From assembly GCA_030263475.1 (NCBI GenBank), contig SZPC01000007.1:1-64000 (forward strand): a stretch of DNA of 64,000 nt, given 5' to 3'. The position numbers and the translations under genes are program-made. The notes under the pieces are model-generated. The model did no database searches. It was not told the origin of the DNA and saw nothing but the letters and a program-made list of their open reading frames with translations. Below, piece after piece: positions 45,911 to 55,529 of the stretch. Within the stretch, counting starts at the first letter, position 1, and each line of letters begins with the position of its first letter. The stretch comes from OLB4 sp002050165. GTDB taxonomy: Bacteria > Bacteroidota > Ignavibacteria > Tepidaquicellales > Tepidaquicellaceae.

Positions 45911-46386
45911 AAAGTATTTTATTTTTTTAAAGAGAAAATTTTAATCTCATCCGGATTTTTATATATAATGCTAAATGGTAAATCAGGTTAATTAAATTTG
46001 AAACCGCAGCAGTTGACCAACATACTTGATATATAAAAAATGATTAGCAACTAAACTTTACGTTTCATCTTTTGTAATCTGTGTTTAGTCAATACTGGTT
46101 TACCTGAATTAAACAATTAAAACCCGGAAAGGCAAAGTTTCACTAACTTAATACAAGTATAGTGAAATTCATTCTTATCTGAAATGTTAGATGTAACTCC
46201 CGGGATTAAATTTTTCCCGAGTTATATATTCATAACGGAGTTAAAAATATTATTGAACTATTATCGCTGATTAAGTATTGTTCAACAAGCAATCCGGATT
46301 TGCTGATGTAACTTACCTCTTGATTAAACGCTGCACACTGTATATTTCTTACTTTTTACTGAAAACAACATGGATTAATTTTAAAT
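45911..46386. other. Intergenic gap with weak inverted repeats
   Basis: The 476 bp before plsC hold no supportable gene. Two symmetric elements are visible: TTTCACTA (46138-46145) with TAGTGAAA (46160-46167), and a hairpin with a 2-nt bulge around 46185-46225 (AACTCCCGGGA facing TCCCGAGTT). Neither is followed by a T tract. They may be regulatory or chance. Confidence 0.35.
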
Positions 46387-47073
46387 ATGTTGACGTATGT
46401 GAAATCATTTTTGATCGCAATTCATGCAATTTTGATTGCGGTTTTAACCATAATAGTCGGTCCATTCGATAGTCGCGGCAAGGCAGTTCACATTCTCTCG
46501 AAAGTATTTTCAAAGTGGATATTGTTTATTGCAGGTGTTAAGTTAAAAATTGAGGGGAAAGAGAACCTTGATAAACATGCAAACTATATTTTCATCTCAA
46601 ATCACCAGAGCTACTTTGACATTCCCGTTCTTATGCAAGCGATACCGAACGTAGTTCGGTTTATTTACAAAGACACAATTACAAAAATCCCAATCTTCGG
46701 GTGGGGAATGTATCTCGGCGGATATATACCAATCAGTCGTGAAAATCCGCGGGAGGCAATCAAGAGTCTGAAGTACGCTGCTGAAAGGGTGAACAAGGGC
46801 ATTTCAGTTGTGATTTTTCCTGAAGGAACACGGAGTACAGATGGCACATTAGGAGACTTCAAACGCGGTGCGTTCATGCTCGCTGATTTTGCAAAGGTGC
46901 AACTTGTCCCGGTTGCAATTTCCGGTTCGATAGATATTATGTCGAGAACAAAGTTTAAAATTAAAAGCGGAGATGTCACCGTGAAATTTGCAAATCCGGT
47001 TGAATACAGCAAAGATAAAGACTTGCTCGAAAGAATTAAGACTAAGATAGACTCCATGCTGCAAAAAGATTAA
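46387..47073 (+). CDS. plsC: 1-acyl-sn-glycerol-3-phosphate acyltransferase
   Basis: PlsC acylates lysophosphatidate to phosphatidate in membrane lipid synthesis. The 228-aa protein has an N-terminal membrane segment, the HX4D motif in 'SNHQSYFDIP', 'GWGMYLGGYIPISRE', and 'VIFPEGTRSTDGTLGDFKRG' (PlsC motif III), then 'VPVAISGS'. All four acyltransferase motifs are present. It stands alone; a structured intergenic region follows before gatC. Confidence 0.93.
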   Translation: MLTYVKSFLIAIHAILIAVLTIIVGPFDSRGKAVHILSKVFSKWILFIAGVKLKIEGKENLDKHANYIFISNHQSYFDIPVLMQAIPNVVRFIYKDTITKIPIFGWGMYLGGYIPISRENPREAIKSLKYAAERVNKGISVVIFPEGTRSTDGTLGDFKRGAFMLADFAKVQLVPVAISGSIDIMSRTKFKIKSGDVTVKFANPVEYSKDKDLLERIKTKIDSMLQKD

Positions 47074-47139
47074 GTCGTTGAGGTCTTGCAAAGCAACCTT
47101 TCTTCTTTAACTAATATTACTATACTTAATTGCTGTATC

Positions 47140-47180
47140 AACCCTGTAATTTGAGAATTCAAATCCCAATTTGCAGGGTT
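47140..47180 (+). other. Long imperfect hairpin between plsC and gatC
   Basis: AACCCTG (47140-47146) pairs with CAGGGTT (47174-47180). The pairing extends inward by about seven more pairs with one G-T pair and one mismatch. No T tract follows, so it is not a standard terminator. It may be an mRNA 3' stabiliser for plsC or part of the gatC leader. Confidence 0.4.
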
Positions 47181-47247
47181 GGAAAACAGATAAAAAATTG
47201 AATCATTTATAAACCGCACGAATTTTATCTTTATCTAAAATATTAAT

Positions 47248-47538
47248 ATGGCAGTTACAATCAAAGACGTAGAAGACATCGCAGTCCTTGCAAAGTTAAG
47301 ATTCTCGGAAGACGAGAAACAGAAACTGCAAAAGGATATGAATAAAATCCTCGAATACATAGACGAATTAAATGAACTTGACCTAACAAACGTAGAGCCA
47401 CTAGAAAATATCAACGACACTGAAAACGTTGTCCGCAAAGATGAGGCAGAGCCATGGCTTACAACAGAAGAAGCGTTAAGTAATGCACCGGACAAAACCG
47501 GTCGTTATTTTAAAGTCCCGAAAGTTCTCGACAAGTGA
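47248..47538 (+). CDS. gatC: Glutamyl/aspartyl-tRNA amidotransferase subunit C
   Basis: GatC stabilises GatA in the complex that converts Glu-tRNA-Gln or Asp-tRNA-Asn to the amide form. The 96-aa protein has the family layout: 'VEDIAVLAKLRFSEDEKQKL', 'ILEYIDELNELD', 'NVEPLENIND' and 'KTGRYFKVPKVL' at the end. gatA and gatB are not in the window. It overlaps kdsB by 4 bp (GTGA). Confidence 0.93.
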   Translation: MAVTIKDVEDIAVLAKLRFSEDEKQKLQKDMNKILEYIDELNELDLTNVEPLENINDTENVVRKDEAEPWLTTEEALSNAPDKTGRYFKVPKVLDK

Positions 47539-48239
47539 AAACCGTTGCTGTCATTCCCGCACGTTACGGGTCAACACGCCTACCAGGAAAGCCACTCATT
47601 GAGATTAACGGTATTCCAATGATAGTAAGGGTTTGCAGTCAAGTATCAAAAGCAAAACTCGTTGATGAGATTATCGTTGCTACTGATGATAAAAGAATTG
47701 TATCGGTGGTTAAAGACGCGGGATTCAATGCGGTAATGACTTCACGGAAACACAAGTCTGGTTCGGACAGGATTGCGGAGGTTGCCAGAAAGCTTAAGTG
47801 TGATATAGTCGTGAACGTTCAGGGTGACGAGCCGTTCATCCCACCACAGAATATTGACAAAGCAATCAAAGCTTTACAAGACGACAAGTCTGCTGTTGTA
47901 TCTACACTTTGTATGAAGTTCAAATCGAATAAAGATGCAGCCGATCCTAATAAGGTAAAAGTTGTAATTGACAAAAACGGAAACGCGATTTATTTCTCAC
48001 GAAGTATTATCCCTTTCAATAGATCTTCAAAAAAAATAAATTATTTTAAACATATCGGGCTTTATATATTCAGGAAATCATTTCTATTGAAGTTCACAAA
48101 TTTTAAATCCTCACCGCTTGAAATTGCTGAATCATTGGAGCAGTTAAGGATTCTGGAGAATGGTTATAAGATCAAAGTCGTAGAGGTTAGAAAAGATTCT
48201 ATTTCAATTGATACGAAAGAAGATTTAAGAAGGCTTTAA
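47535..48239 (+). CDS. kdsB: CMP-KDO synthetase
   Basis: KdsB activates KDO with CTP for lipopolysaccharide synthesis, so the organism is Gram-negative with LPS. The 234-aa enzyme has the nucleotidyltransferase signature 'IPARYGSTRLPGKPL', 'EIIVATDD', 'VNVQGDEPFI' and 'AIYFSRSIIPF', plus a C-terminal 'SIDTKEDLRRL'. The start is GTG, overlapping the gatC stop, which implies translational coupling. Confidence 0.94.
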   Translation: MKTVAVIPARYGSTRLPGKPLIEINGIPMIVRVCSQVSKAKLVDEIIVATDDKRIVSVVKDAGFNAVMTSRKHKSGSDRIAEVARKLKCDIVVNVQGDEPFIPPQNIDKAIKALQDDKSAVVSTLCMKFKSNKDAADPNKVKVVIDKNGNAIYFSRSIIPFNRSSKKINYFKHIGLYIFRKSFLLKFTNFKSSPLEIAESLEQLRILENGYKIKVVEVRKDSISIDTKEDLRRL

Positions 48240-48326
48240 AACACCTAATCGTATAATCTGCGTTTCAATTTAATATCATAACGTTTAACTTATATCCCAT
48301 CTTATTCACTTCAAACTTCTTTCATT

Positions 48327-49946
48327 TTGAAACAGACAAAATATATTTTCCTAACAGGCGGAGTTGTTTCTTCATTAGGAAAGGGAATTGCCTCAGCCTC
48401 GTTGGGTTTACTTTTAAAGTCGCGGGGTTTGAATGTTACGATACAGAAGTGCGACCCTTATATAAATGTTGATCCGGGTACAATGTCGCCCATTCAGCAC
48501 GGCGAAGTTTTCGTAACTGACGATGGCGCGGAAACGGACCTCGACCTCGGGCATTATGAGAGATTTCTTGACGAGAATATGTCTAAAGCAAACAATATGA
48601 CCACCGGTCAGATTTATAATGAGGTCATTACCAAAGAAAGGCGAGGTGACTATCTCGGTGCTACAGTTCAGGTCATCCCACACATCACCGATGAAATTAA
48701 GAGGCGAATAAGGTTACTCGAAAAAGTCGGAAAGTATGATGTAATAATAAGTGAGATAGGTGGTACAGTCGGCGACATCGAATCACTGCCGTTTCTTGAG
48801 GCAATGAGGCAGATCATGCTTGAGCTTGGTGAGCAGAATTCTATCAGCATTCATCTCACGCTTGTGCCGTATATCCGTTCTGCCGGAGAGGTAAAAACCA
48901 AACCAACACAGCATTCGGTTAAATCATTGCTTGAAATCGGAATTCAACCGGATATACTGCTTTGCAGAAGTGAGTATGAACTTTCGCTGGAAATCAAAAA
49001 TAAAATTGCACTGTTTTGCAATATTGAACCCGGAGGGGTAATGCAGGCGCTTGATGCAAAATCCATATACGAAGTGCCTCTTAATTTGAGAAAGGAAAAG
49101 TTCGATGAAGTTGTTTTACAGAAACTCCACATTAAATCAGGTCAACCGAATTTAACCGGCTGGAAAAAAGTTGTATCAAAAATTAACCGTTCAACAAATG
49201 AAATTAATATTGCTATATGCGGAAAATATAATACGATTCCGGATGCATATAAAAGCATACTTGAGTCGTTTGTTCACGCGGGAGCATATAACGATGTTAA
49301 GGTTAACCTTAAATGGATTGACGCCGGAGAGATTGAAAGGAACAAGAAAACTCTGAAAAAATTCTTTAAAGATATCGGTGGCTTACTTGTATGTCCGGGT
49401 TTTGGTGATAGAGGGATAGGGGGAAAGATAGAAAGCATTAGATACGTTCGGGAAAACAAAATACCATTTTTCGGAATATGCCTCGGACTTCAGTGTGCAG
49501 TGATAGAGTTTGCCCGGAATGTTTGCGGTTTAAAAGGTGCAAACTCAACTGAGTTTAAACATTCACGGTACAGTGTGATTGATATCATGGAATATCAGAA
49601 ATCAGTTGAGATTAAAGGTGGATCGATGAGGCTTGGCGCCTATCCGTGCATAATACAAAAAGGGTCGCTCGCTTATAAATGTTACAGGCGTGAGTTCATT
49701 AACGAACGGCATCGCCATCGTTATGAAGTTAATAACGATTTCCGTGAAATACTTGAAAACAAAAATATGATATTTTCCGGTCTATCACCTGACGGTTCAC
49801 TTGTCGAAATAATAGAACTCTCCAAAACCGAACATCCGTTTTTTATTGCCAGCCAGTTTCATCCAGAATTCAAATCGCGCGTAATTAATCCGCATCCGTT
49901 ATTCCGTGAATTTGTCAAGGCAGCAAAAGAATTCCTTAACAAGTAA
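48327..49946 (+). CDS. pyrG: CTP synthase
   Basis: PyrG makes CTP from UTP with glutamine as nitrogen donor. The 539-aa protein has the synthase domain ('FLTGGVVSSLGKGIASASLG', 'KCDPYINVDPGTMSP', 'SEIGGTVGDIESLPF') and the class I glutamine amidotransferase domain ('FFGICLGLQCA' with the catalytic Cys; 'SQFHPEF' with His and Glu). The start is TTG at 48327, 7 residues before the first conserved strand; no ATG or GTG is closer. The P-type ATPase gene follows after 6 bp. Confidence 0.97.
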   Translation: MKQTKYIFLTGGVVSSLGKGIASASLGLLLKSRGLNVTIQKCDPYINVDPGTMSPIQHGEVFVTDDGAETDLDLGHYERFLDENMSKANNMTTGQIYNEVITKERRGDYLGATVQVIPHITDEIKRRIRLLEKVGKYDVIISEIGGTVGDIESLPFLEAMRQIMLELGEQNSISIHLTLVPYIRSAGEVKTKPTQHSVKSLLEIGIQPDILLCRSEYELSLEIKNKIALFCNIEPGGVMQALDAKSIYEVPLNLRKEKFDEVVLQKLHIKSGQPNLTGWKKVVSKINRSTNEINIAICGKYNTIPDAYKSILESFVHAGAYNDVKVNLKWIDAGEIERNKKTLKKFFKDIGGLLVCPGFGDRGIGGKIESIRYVRENKIPFFGICLGLQCAVIEFARNVCGLKGANSTEFKHSRYSVIDIMEYQKSVEIKGGSMRLGAYPCIIQKGSLAYKCYRREFINERHRHRYEVNNDFREILENKNMIFSGLSPDGSLVEIIELSKTEHPFFIASQFHPEFKSRVINPHPLFREFVKAAKEFLNK

Positions 49947-49952
49947 ACATCT

Positions 49953-52388
49953 TTGGATATACAGGGTCTAAATACAACCGAGGTTAAAGAGAGGATCTCA
50001 AAGGGATTAATTAACACCATTGGTAAAACAAAAACGAAAACGATAAAAGATATTTTTATCGAGAATATTTTCTCCGTTTTTAATTACATCATCTTCTCAA
50101 TAATAATTGCTATAGTTTATTTCTATTATCGGTCGGGTGATATTAATTTACTTTTAGATTCATTCGGAGTATTTATGATTGCGTTTCTGAATACAGCGAT
50201 AGCTATTGGTCAGGAAATAAAAGCTAAACGAGCGCTTGATAAAGTCAGCCTGCTATTGAAAAAAAGTGTGAAAGTAATCCGGAACAGGAGTGAAACTACA
50301 ATTGAACAGAATGAAATTGTACAGGACGATATCATAGTAATTAAGCGTGGTGATCAAGTGGTAGTTGATGGTGAAGTAATTTCATCTAATCATTTGGAAA
50401 TTGATGAATCGCTACTTACGGGTGAATCTATTCCGATAATAAAAGGTAACGGTAACAAACTCCTCTCCGGAAGCTTTTGTATATCAGGGAACGGGTTTTA
50501 TCGTGCTGAGAAAATTGGCGGAGAAAGTTATGCGAATAAAATAACCGAACTTGCAAAGAAGTATAAGTTTATAGTAACTCCATTGCAAAGAAAACTTGAC
50601 CGAATTGTGCAGGGTCTTTTTGCAATTGCGTTGTTTCTCGTTGTATTGGAAATATTTTTTGATGTAAATGCAAGTCTCGATAATACAAACTTCATAAGGA
50701 AACTGGCAACTATTCTTATTTCTCTGATCCCGCAAGGACTGGTGCTGATGGCCTCTGTTACATTTGCACTCGGAGTTTACAGAATCAGTAAAATCGGTGC
50801 AATTGTCCAGAAACTGAATGCTATTGAATCATTTTCGAATGTTCAAATAGTTTGTATGGATAAAACCGGCACGCTGACAAAAAACCGGCTGGCAGTTGAA
50901 AAGCTGGTTGTCCTTAACGATATTCATTATGAAAAGGCAAAATCTCTTCTTGGTACGTATGCAAAATATTCCTCAGATAAAAATGCAACAATCGAAGCAA
51001 TTGAAAAATTTGACGGTGGCGGTTTTTTTGAAGTAATAGATGAGGTTCCCTTTAGCTCTGAAACAAAAATGAGCTTACTTAAAATCAGACAAAATGATAG
51101 CGAGAAAACATACATACTCGGCGGGTTCGATGTTTTAGCTGATAAGATTGATGATAAGTTTAAAAGTAAAGCGCAAAATACATTCGATAACGAGGGATTG
51201 AGAGTTTTCAGGAATTTACTACTCGGCGAAATACAGGGGGGTAAAAGATTTGAGCGAGATAATAATAACATATTGGAGGGGATTTCAATTTTGCCGGTTT
51301 GTATCGTATCAATTTCTGATGAAATCCGGGATGATGTTTATGAAGCAATACAGTTGTTTGAGAAAAACGGAATCAGGTTTAAAGTCCTTTCAGGAGATAA
51401 TATGCACGCTATTCAGGCGATTGTAAATAAAATTGGCTGGGAAGTTCAGGACAATCAGATGATTTCAGGTGAAGAACTTGATAGGCTTAGCCCGGATGAA
51501 TACCGTCAGGCGGTAATTTCAAATCTTGTATTTGCACGACTCAAACCCGAACATAAACTTAAAATCATAAAAATACTTCGGAGTGAAAAACTTTATACTG
51601 CAATGATTGGTGACGGCGTGAATGACCTGCCGGCTATCAAAGAAGCTGATTTAGGCATTGCCATGGAAGAAGGCTCACAGGTAACTAAGGAAATTGCAGA
51701 TTTGGTATTGCTTAAAAATAAATTTTCGTTGCTTCCGGAAATTTTCAATGAGGGGAATAAAATTGTCAATACGATAAGTTCAATTGCCAAACTCTTCCTT
51801 ACAAAAAATTTCCTCGTCATTTACCTGAGCTTGTTTTCCCTGTTCTTTTTACTGGAGTTTCCGTTAACACCAAGGCGGGTTGCTTTGATAAATATATTTA
51901 CAATCGGATTACCATCTTTTATAATTGCCCTTAGAAATTTGAATACTGAAAAGAACCGGAAATTTCTTACGGAGCTGTTTTCACATGTTATGATATCAGC
52001 TCTGGTAATTGTTTTCGCCGGATATGCCGCCCTTTTAATTGCTCAGGGTTATTTTCAGGTTTCCGACAGGGATGCTAATATGATTATGCTTACCGTGATG
52101 ATTTTAACCGCAGTATCGAATTATTATTCAGTTGCACTGACACAAAATAACCCAAACAATAACCTCTATCTGATTTACGGTTTGGTTATTATCAGCCTTT
52201 ATATCGGGTTCGCAATTACCACATCACAAATATTTTTTATCCGTTATGTGAAACAGTTTTATGAGATTACAAATCTGAATGTAAATTACTGGGTAATTTC
52301 GCTTTCAGTCGGGTTTATAAGTGCAAGTGCACTTTTTATAATACAGAAATTACGGAAGAGGTTCTTCGATCAATATGCAATGAAATGA
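49953..52388 (+). CDS. Cation-transporting P-type ATPase, CtpE-like
   Basis: This 811-aa pump has ten or so membrane helices, the actuator motif 'LLTGESIPI', the phosphorylated Asp in 'MDKTGTLTKNRL', 'KPEHKLKIIKILR' and 'TAMIGDGVNDLPAIKEADLGIAM' (split: TAMIGDGVNDLPAIK and EADLGIAM). The N-terminus ('GLNTTEVKERISKGLIN', 'AFLNTAIAIGQEIKAKRALD') resembles mycobacterial CtpE, a calcium-uptake P-type ATPase. It lacks heavy-metal-binding domains and a CPC motif, so it is not a copper or zinc pump. The start is TTG, 6 bp after pyrG. The ion is inferred, not shown. Confidence 0.9.
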   Translation: MDIQGLNTTEVKERISKGLINTIGKTKTKTIKDIFIENIFSVFNYIIFSIIIAIVYFYYRSGDINLLLDSFGVFMIAFLNTAIAIGQEIKAKRALDKVSLLLKKSVKVIRNRSETTIEQNEIVQDDIIVIKRGDQVVVDGEVISSNHLEIDESLLTGESIPIIKGNGNKLLSGSFCISGNGFYRAEKIGGESYANKITELAKKYKFIVTPLQRKLDRIVQGLFAIALFLVVLEIFFDVNASLDNTNFIRKLATILISLIPQGLVLMASVTFALGVYRISKIGAIVQKLNAIESFSNVQIVCMDKTGTLTKNRLAVEKLVVLNDIHYEKAKSLLGTYAKYSSDKNATIEAIEKFDGGGFFEVIDEVPFSSETKMSLLKIRQNDSEKTYILGGFDVLADKIDDKFKSKAQNTFDNEGLRVFRNLLLGEIQGGKRFERDNNNILEGISILPVCIVSISDEIRDDVYEAIQLFEKNGIRFKVLSGDNMHAIQAIVNKIGWEVQDNQMISGEELDRLSPDEYRQAVISNLVFARLKPEHKLKIIKILRSEKLYTAMIGDGVNDLPAIKEADLGIAMEEGSQVTKEIADLVLLKNKFSLLPEIFNEGNKIVNTISSIAKLFLTKNFLVIYLSLFSLFFLLEFPLTPRRVALINIFTIGLPSFIIALRNLNTEKNRKFLTELFSHVMISALVIVFAGYAALLIAQGYFQVSDRDANMIMLTVMILTAVSNYYSVALTQNNPNNNLYLIYGLVIISLYIGFAITTSQIFFIRYVKQFYEITNLNVNYWVISLSVGFISASALFIIQKLRKRFFDQYAMK

Positions 52389-52473
52389 TTTTTCCACCAT
52401 ACAATTTCTGTTGATTTATTTGTGTGGACTTAAGGATTGATAAACTTAACGACGTAAGAGTATATTTAAATAA

Positions 52474-52501
52474 AAAAAGCCGGACATCGTTGCCCGGCTT
52501 T
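52474..52501. terminator. Bidirectional terminator between the ATPase and thioester-domain genes
   Basis: An 8-bp GC-rich stem (AAAGCCGG 52476-52483 with CCGGCTTT 52494-52501) has an A tract on the left and TCTATTTTTT on the right. It lies between convergent genes. Confidence 0.82.
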
Positions 52502-52523
52502 CTATTTTTTGAGGAGAGCAAAT

Positions 52524-55100
52524 TTATTTAATAAGCAACATTTTTTTCGTCAGGTTTATTCCTTCGCTAGTTGCAAGCCTGTAAATGTATAAACCTGATG
52601 CAAGTCCGGATCCATTAAAGGTAACTGAATAATTTGCACCCGGCTTCATGGTTTTGTTAATCAACAGAGCTACTTCACGTCCGGTCATATCATATACTGT
52701 TAACGAAACGTGTGATTCAGTTGCAATATCAAATGTGATTGTCGTCTGTGGGTTAAACGGATTTGGGAAATTCTGATTCAACTTGAAGTTCTCAATAGTT
52801 TCCGTTCCGTTACCCGTAATGTTTGTGGTTGAGTGTTCAAAGAAGATATCTTTTACGGCGTAATTGAACCCGGAAATATTCTGATTGTAATTCTTTTCGA
52901 GTTTGAACAAGACCATTTTAACATTTGACCTGTCAATTGCCTGACCGTTAACTCTGAAATCTGATAATTGAATTTGTTGTTGTGACCAGCTGTTATCCAG
53001 ATTTATATTGACAAACGGGTAAACGTAAACACCGTTTTGTATAGCTTCAAGCTGGACAGTCATAACCCCTGTACCTTTGGTTTTGAATTGCAGATTTGAG
53101 TACTGGGAAAGGTCTTCATTTACAAACGCAGCATTCAGAGATCGTGCGATATACACAACATCACCGAGATTACCGCTCATGTTTATACCACCGGTGAAAG
53201 CGTAAGCTCCTGCAGGGTAGTGAAAGGTTCCGTAATTGCTGATGTATTCGAAATTGTTTATCGTGCTCAATGGTCCGGAATAGTTTCCAAACATTCCGCT
53301 ACCTACGAAGATGGCATCGAGAAAACCCGATGGTGAGGCAACCGAAATATTTGCTGATGAAAGGAGACCTATTGAAATTTCAGCTTCAGATACGTCAGGG
53401 GGTAAAGTCAGATTTGTGATTTGAGTTTCCTGCTGTGAATTTTGTTCACGCTTGAATTTTATGTTGACAGGAACAGAAACCGTTTGATTTGTATTGTTGC
53501 TGAATACCATCTTAATCTTACCGCTGTTGAGATACCTTGAAGAAATTACCCAGATATCGGGATTAATCAGGTCTTCCGATTGATAAGAGAGTGAGCTCAA
53601 AGCATCGAATTTGTCAAGTATTGATCCAACAATTTTCTGAACCGCAAATTCGGTTAATCCCCAAACCTGAAAATTGTAAATGTTTGTTACGTTTTGTCCG
53701 GGATGGTAATCTTCAATAGCCCATTTATTATCTACTATGTGACCGTTTGGAGTTTCGTAGATACTGAAAGAAATTGCGTAATCGGTTTCATTATTAACCG
53801 GATTATTTAAATGTGCTATGTAAAATTCTCTATTATTCACATAGGTGATTTTCAGCTCGTCAAGTTCAGAGAGCCCGAATCTGTCGCACACGCTCTTTGA
53901 ATGGCTGTAAATCTCGGGTGCATTGGTAGTAGTTGAGAAAACAACACCGACCCGGTTACCGTTCTTTAAGTAATCAACAGCGTAAGCTGAAGTGGCGTTT
54001 GAAATACCGAGAATATCAAACGGAGTTGTTTCGGTTGCAACTGAATTGTATGGTCCTTCATTAGGTACAACGCTCTGAAGTTCAAACATCGGAGCAAAGA
54101 GGAAATCCTGATTGGCGACGAGCTTAGAAGTTTCACCATTGGAGATTTTAAGGTGCCGTAACATCATTGCTTCTGCCATATCGTAAGTTGATTCAATTCC
54201 GCCGTTACCACCGCTACTTGTTGAATCCCATGTTAATTCAAGACAGTCAATCAAATTTCCATTTACCGGTTTTGCAAGTGCAATTTTTTGTTTGGTTAGC
54301 GGAGAGGAAATGTGGATGTAATGTCTGCCCGGGGAAATTATTGTATATGCGGTTACAGATAACATCGTAGTAAGTCCAGTCCCTTTTGTTACTACTATAT
54401 TCGGAGTGAAACCATTGACGTCTGAAGTTAACACTGAACTGCTTAGTGTACCATCGGAAATTGATAGGTTAACCTGAACACCGGATAAAGGGTTACCCAA
54501 CTCATCAGAAACTTTAACTTTTATAGTGTCGGCTATAGCAGGATCGGACAAGATGCTTACAGGAATTATTTTCAGTGTATGTACAGGTACAAAAGTACCA
54601 CCGTTAAGGTTTGCATCTGAAATAATTTCAAGTGCTCTGTCCCTGACCGGGTTATTATTCTGTAATGAAGTTACATCAAGATTATCCGAAAAATGCCAGA
54701 TAGCAAACTGGACGGCTGCCGCTTCATTGGAATCAAGTGGTAACCTTCCTGTGTAACTTGTTTTGTTCGGGAAGTAATTTAACAGTATATAATTTATTTT
54801 TGGCTTTACATAAGCTGAATCCGAATAATCTTCATTAAAACCGAGAGCATTCCTAATATCCACACAATAAAATGCCGAGTAGTTTCCGTCAACTTTACCA
54901 TCAAAGGTGCCTGCATACGGAACGTAGAGTAAATTCGGGGGATTATAAGGATCCACTACCTTCATGTTTCTGGAACCATCTTTCAGGCCAAAAACTTTTC
55001 CTACACTAATCCCCTCACAACTGTTCGCTTCTGCTTTTCCGGCTACGATGAAGATTAGAAGTAACCCGGTAATCGTTATGAGTTTATATATTTTAAACAT
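52524..55100 (-). CDS. Secreted thioester-domain protein with T9SS sorting domain
   Basis: The 858-aa product has a signal peptide (to about residue 25), then a domain of ~150 residues with 'FYCVDI' (Cys79) and 'VQFAIWHF' (Gln131), the Cys and Gln pair that forms an internal thioester in TQXA/TED-type adhesins. A Big-1-like Ig domain follows ('VSDELGNPLSGVQVNLS'), then large beta-rich regions and the T9SS signal 'QNFPNPFNPQTTITF...TKKMLLIK'. Thioester domains are best known from Gram-positive surface proteins, where they bind host or surface amines covalently. The thioester itself is inference. Confidence 0.82.
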   Translation of the reverse strand: MFKIYKLITITGLLLIFIVAGKAEANSCEGISVGKVFGLKDGSRNMKVVDPYNPPNLLYVPYAGTFDGKVDGNYSAFYCVDIRNALGFNEDYSDSAYVKPKINYILLNYFPNKTSYTGRLPLDSNEAAAVQFAIWHFSDNLDVTSLQNNNPVRDRALEIISDANLNGGTFVPVHTLKIIPVSILSDPAIADTIKVKVSDELGNPLSGVQVNLSISDGTLSSSVLTSDVNGFTPNIVVTKGTGLTTMLSVTAYTIISPGRHYIHISSPLTKQKIALAKPVNGNLIDCLELTWDSTSSGGNGGIESTYDMAEAMMLRHLKISNGETSKLVANQDFLFAPMFELQSVVPNEGPYNSVATETTPFDILGISNATSAYAVDYLKNGNRVGVVFSTTTNAPEIYSHSKSVCDRFGLSELDELKITYVNNREFYIAHLNNPVNNETDYAISFSIYETPNGHIVDNKWAIEDYHPGQNVTNIYNFQVWGLTEFAVQKIVGSILDKFDALSSLSYQSEDLINPDIWVISSRYLNSGKIKMVFSNNTNQTVSVPVNIKFKREQNSQQETQITNLTLPPDVSEAEISIGLLSSANISVASPSGFLDAIFVGSGMFGNYSGPLSTINNFEYISNYGTFHYPAGAYAFTGGINMSGNLGDVVYIARSLNAAFVNEDLSQYSNLQFKTKGTGVMTVQLEAIQNGVYVYPFVNINLDNSWSQQQIQLSDFRVNGQAIDRSNVKMVLFKLEKNYNQNISGFNYAVKDIFFEHSTTNITGNGTETIENFKLNQNFPNPFNPQTTITFDIATESHVSLTVYDMTGREVALLINKTMKPGANYSVTFNGSGLASGLYIYRLATSEGINLTKKMLLIK

Positions 55101-55420
55101 GATTCTTTGTTTTCTTTACATAATTAAAGACAAAAACCATGCCATGATTTTGGGGTGAACAGTAAAAGTTCTGCCAGAGGTAGATTATAAATAATTGTTT
55201 GAACATGATTTGCATTAAGGTGGTTTGTTGTCTTGTCATGCTTAGGTGAGAGAAACAATTTTAGCGGTTTCGTCCAAATTTGGAAAAATATAGTCTGACC
55301 GTTACAGTTTCATTTTTTACCGCAATTTCTCAAAAGTTAATTTAATATATATTTCAATTTGAATAGCTCCGGATGAGACGGTAGTTCCTTGAAGAAATTA
55401 ATATTATATAGTGAACGACA
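55101..55420. other. AT-rich intergenic region
   Basis: The upstream side of the thioester-domain gene. I see no reading frame or clear terminator; the structured element before rpmE begins at 55421. Confidence 0.4.
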
Positions 55421-55509
55421 CAAAAATCTGATTGCTGTCCAAAACGTTTTGGGATAGCCAAGAAAGATTAATATCTAATCTGTTTTGGACGGATGTGCAA
55501 AAATCTGAT
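55421..55509. repeat. Structured element with flanking direct repeats
   Basis: CAAAAATCTGAT occurs at 55421-55432 and again at 55498-55509. Between the copies, GTCCAAAAC (55437-55445) is complementary to GTTTTGGAC (55482-55490), CCAAAACGTTTTGG (55439-55452) is a perfect palindrome, and AGATTA/TAATCT (55465-55481) forms an inner hairpin. No coding capacity is visible. Confidence 0.55.
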
Positions 55510-55529
55510 AATAGAGGTCAATTCAATCC

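Noticed and set aside
8185..46143. Thirteen-base match GGCAAAGTTTCAC at 8185 and 46131
   Set aside because: Dozens of exact matches of this length are expected by chance within 64 kb.
46138..46167. 8-bp inverted repeat TTTCACTA/TAGTGAAA as an operator for plsC
   Set aside because: It is over 200 bp from the gene with a 14-nt spacer; repeats this short occur by chance in AT-rich DNA.
46278..46472. Open frame overlapping the plsC start
   Set aside because: It overlaps plsC in another frame and has no recognisable features.
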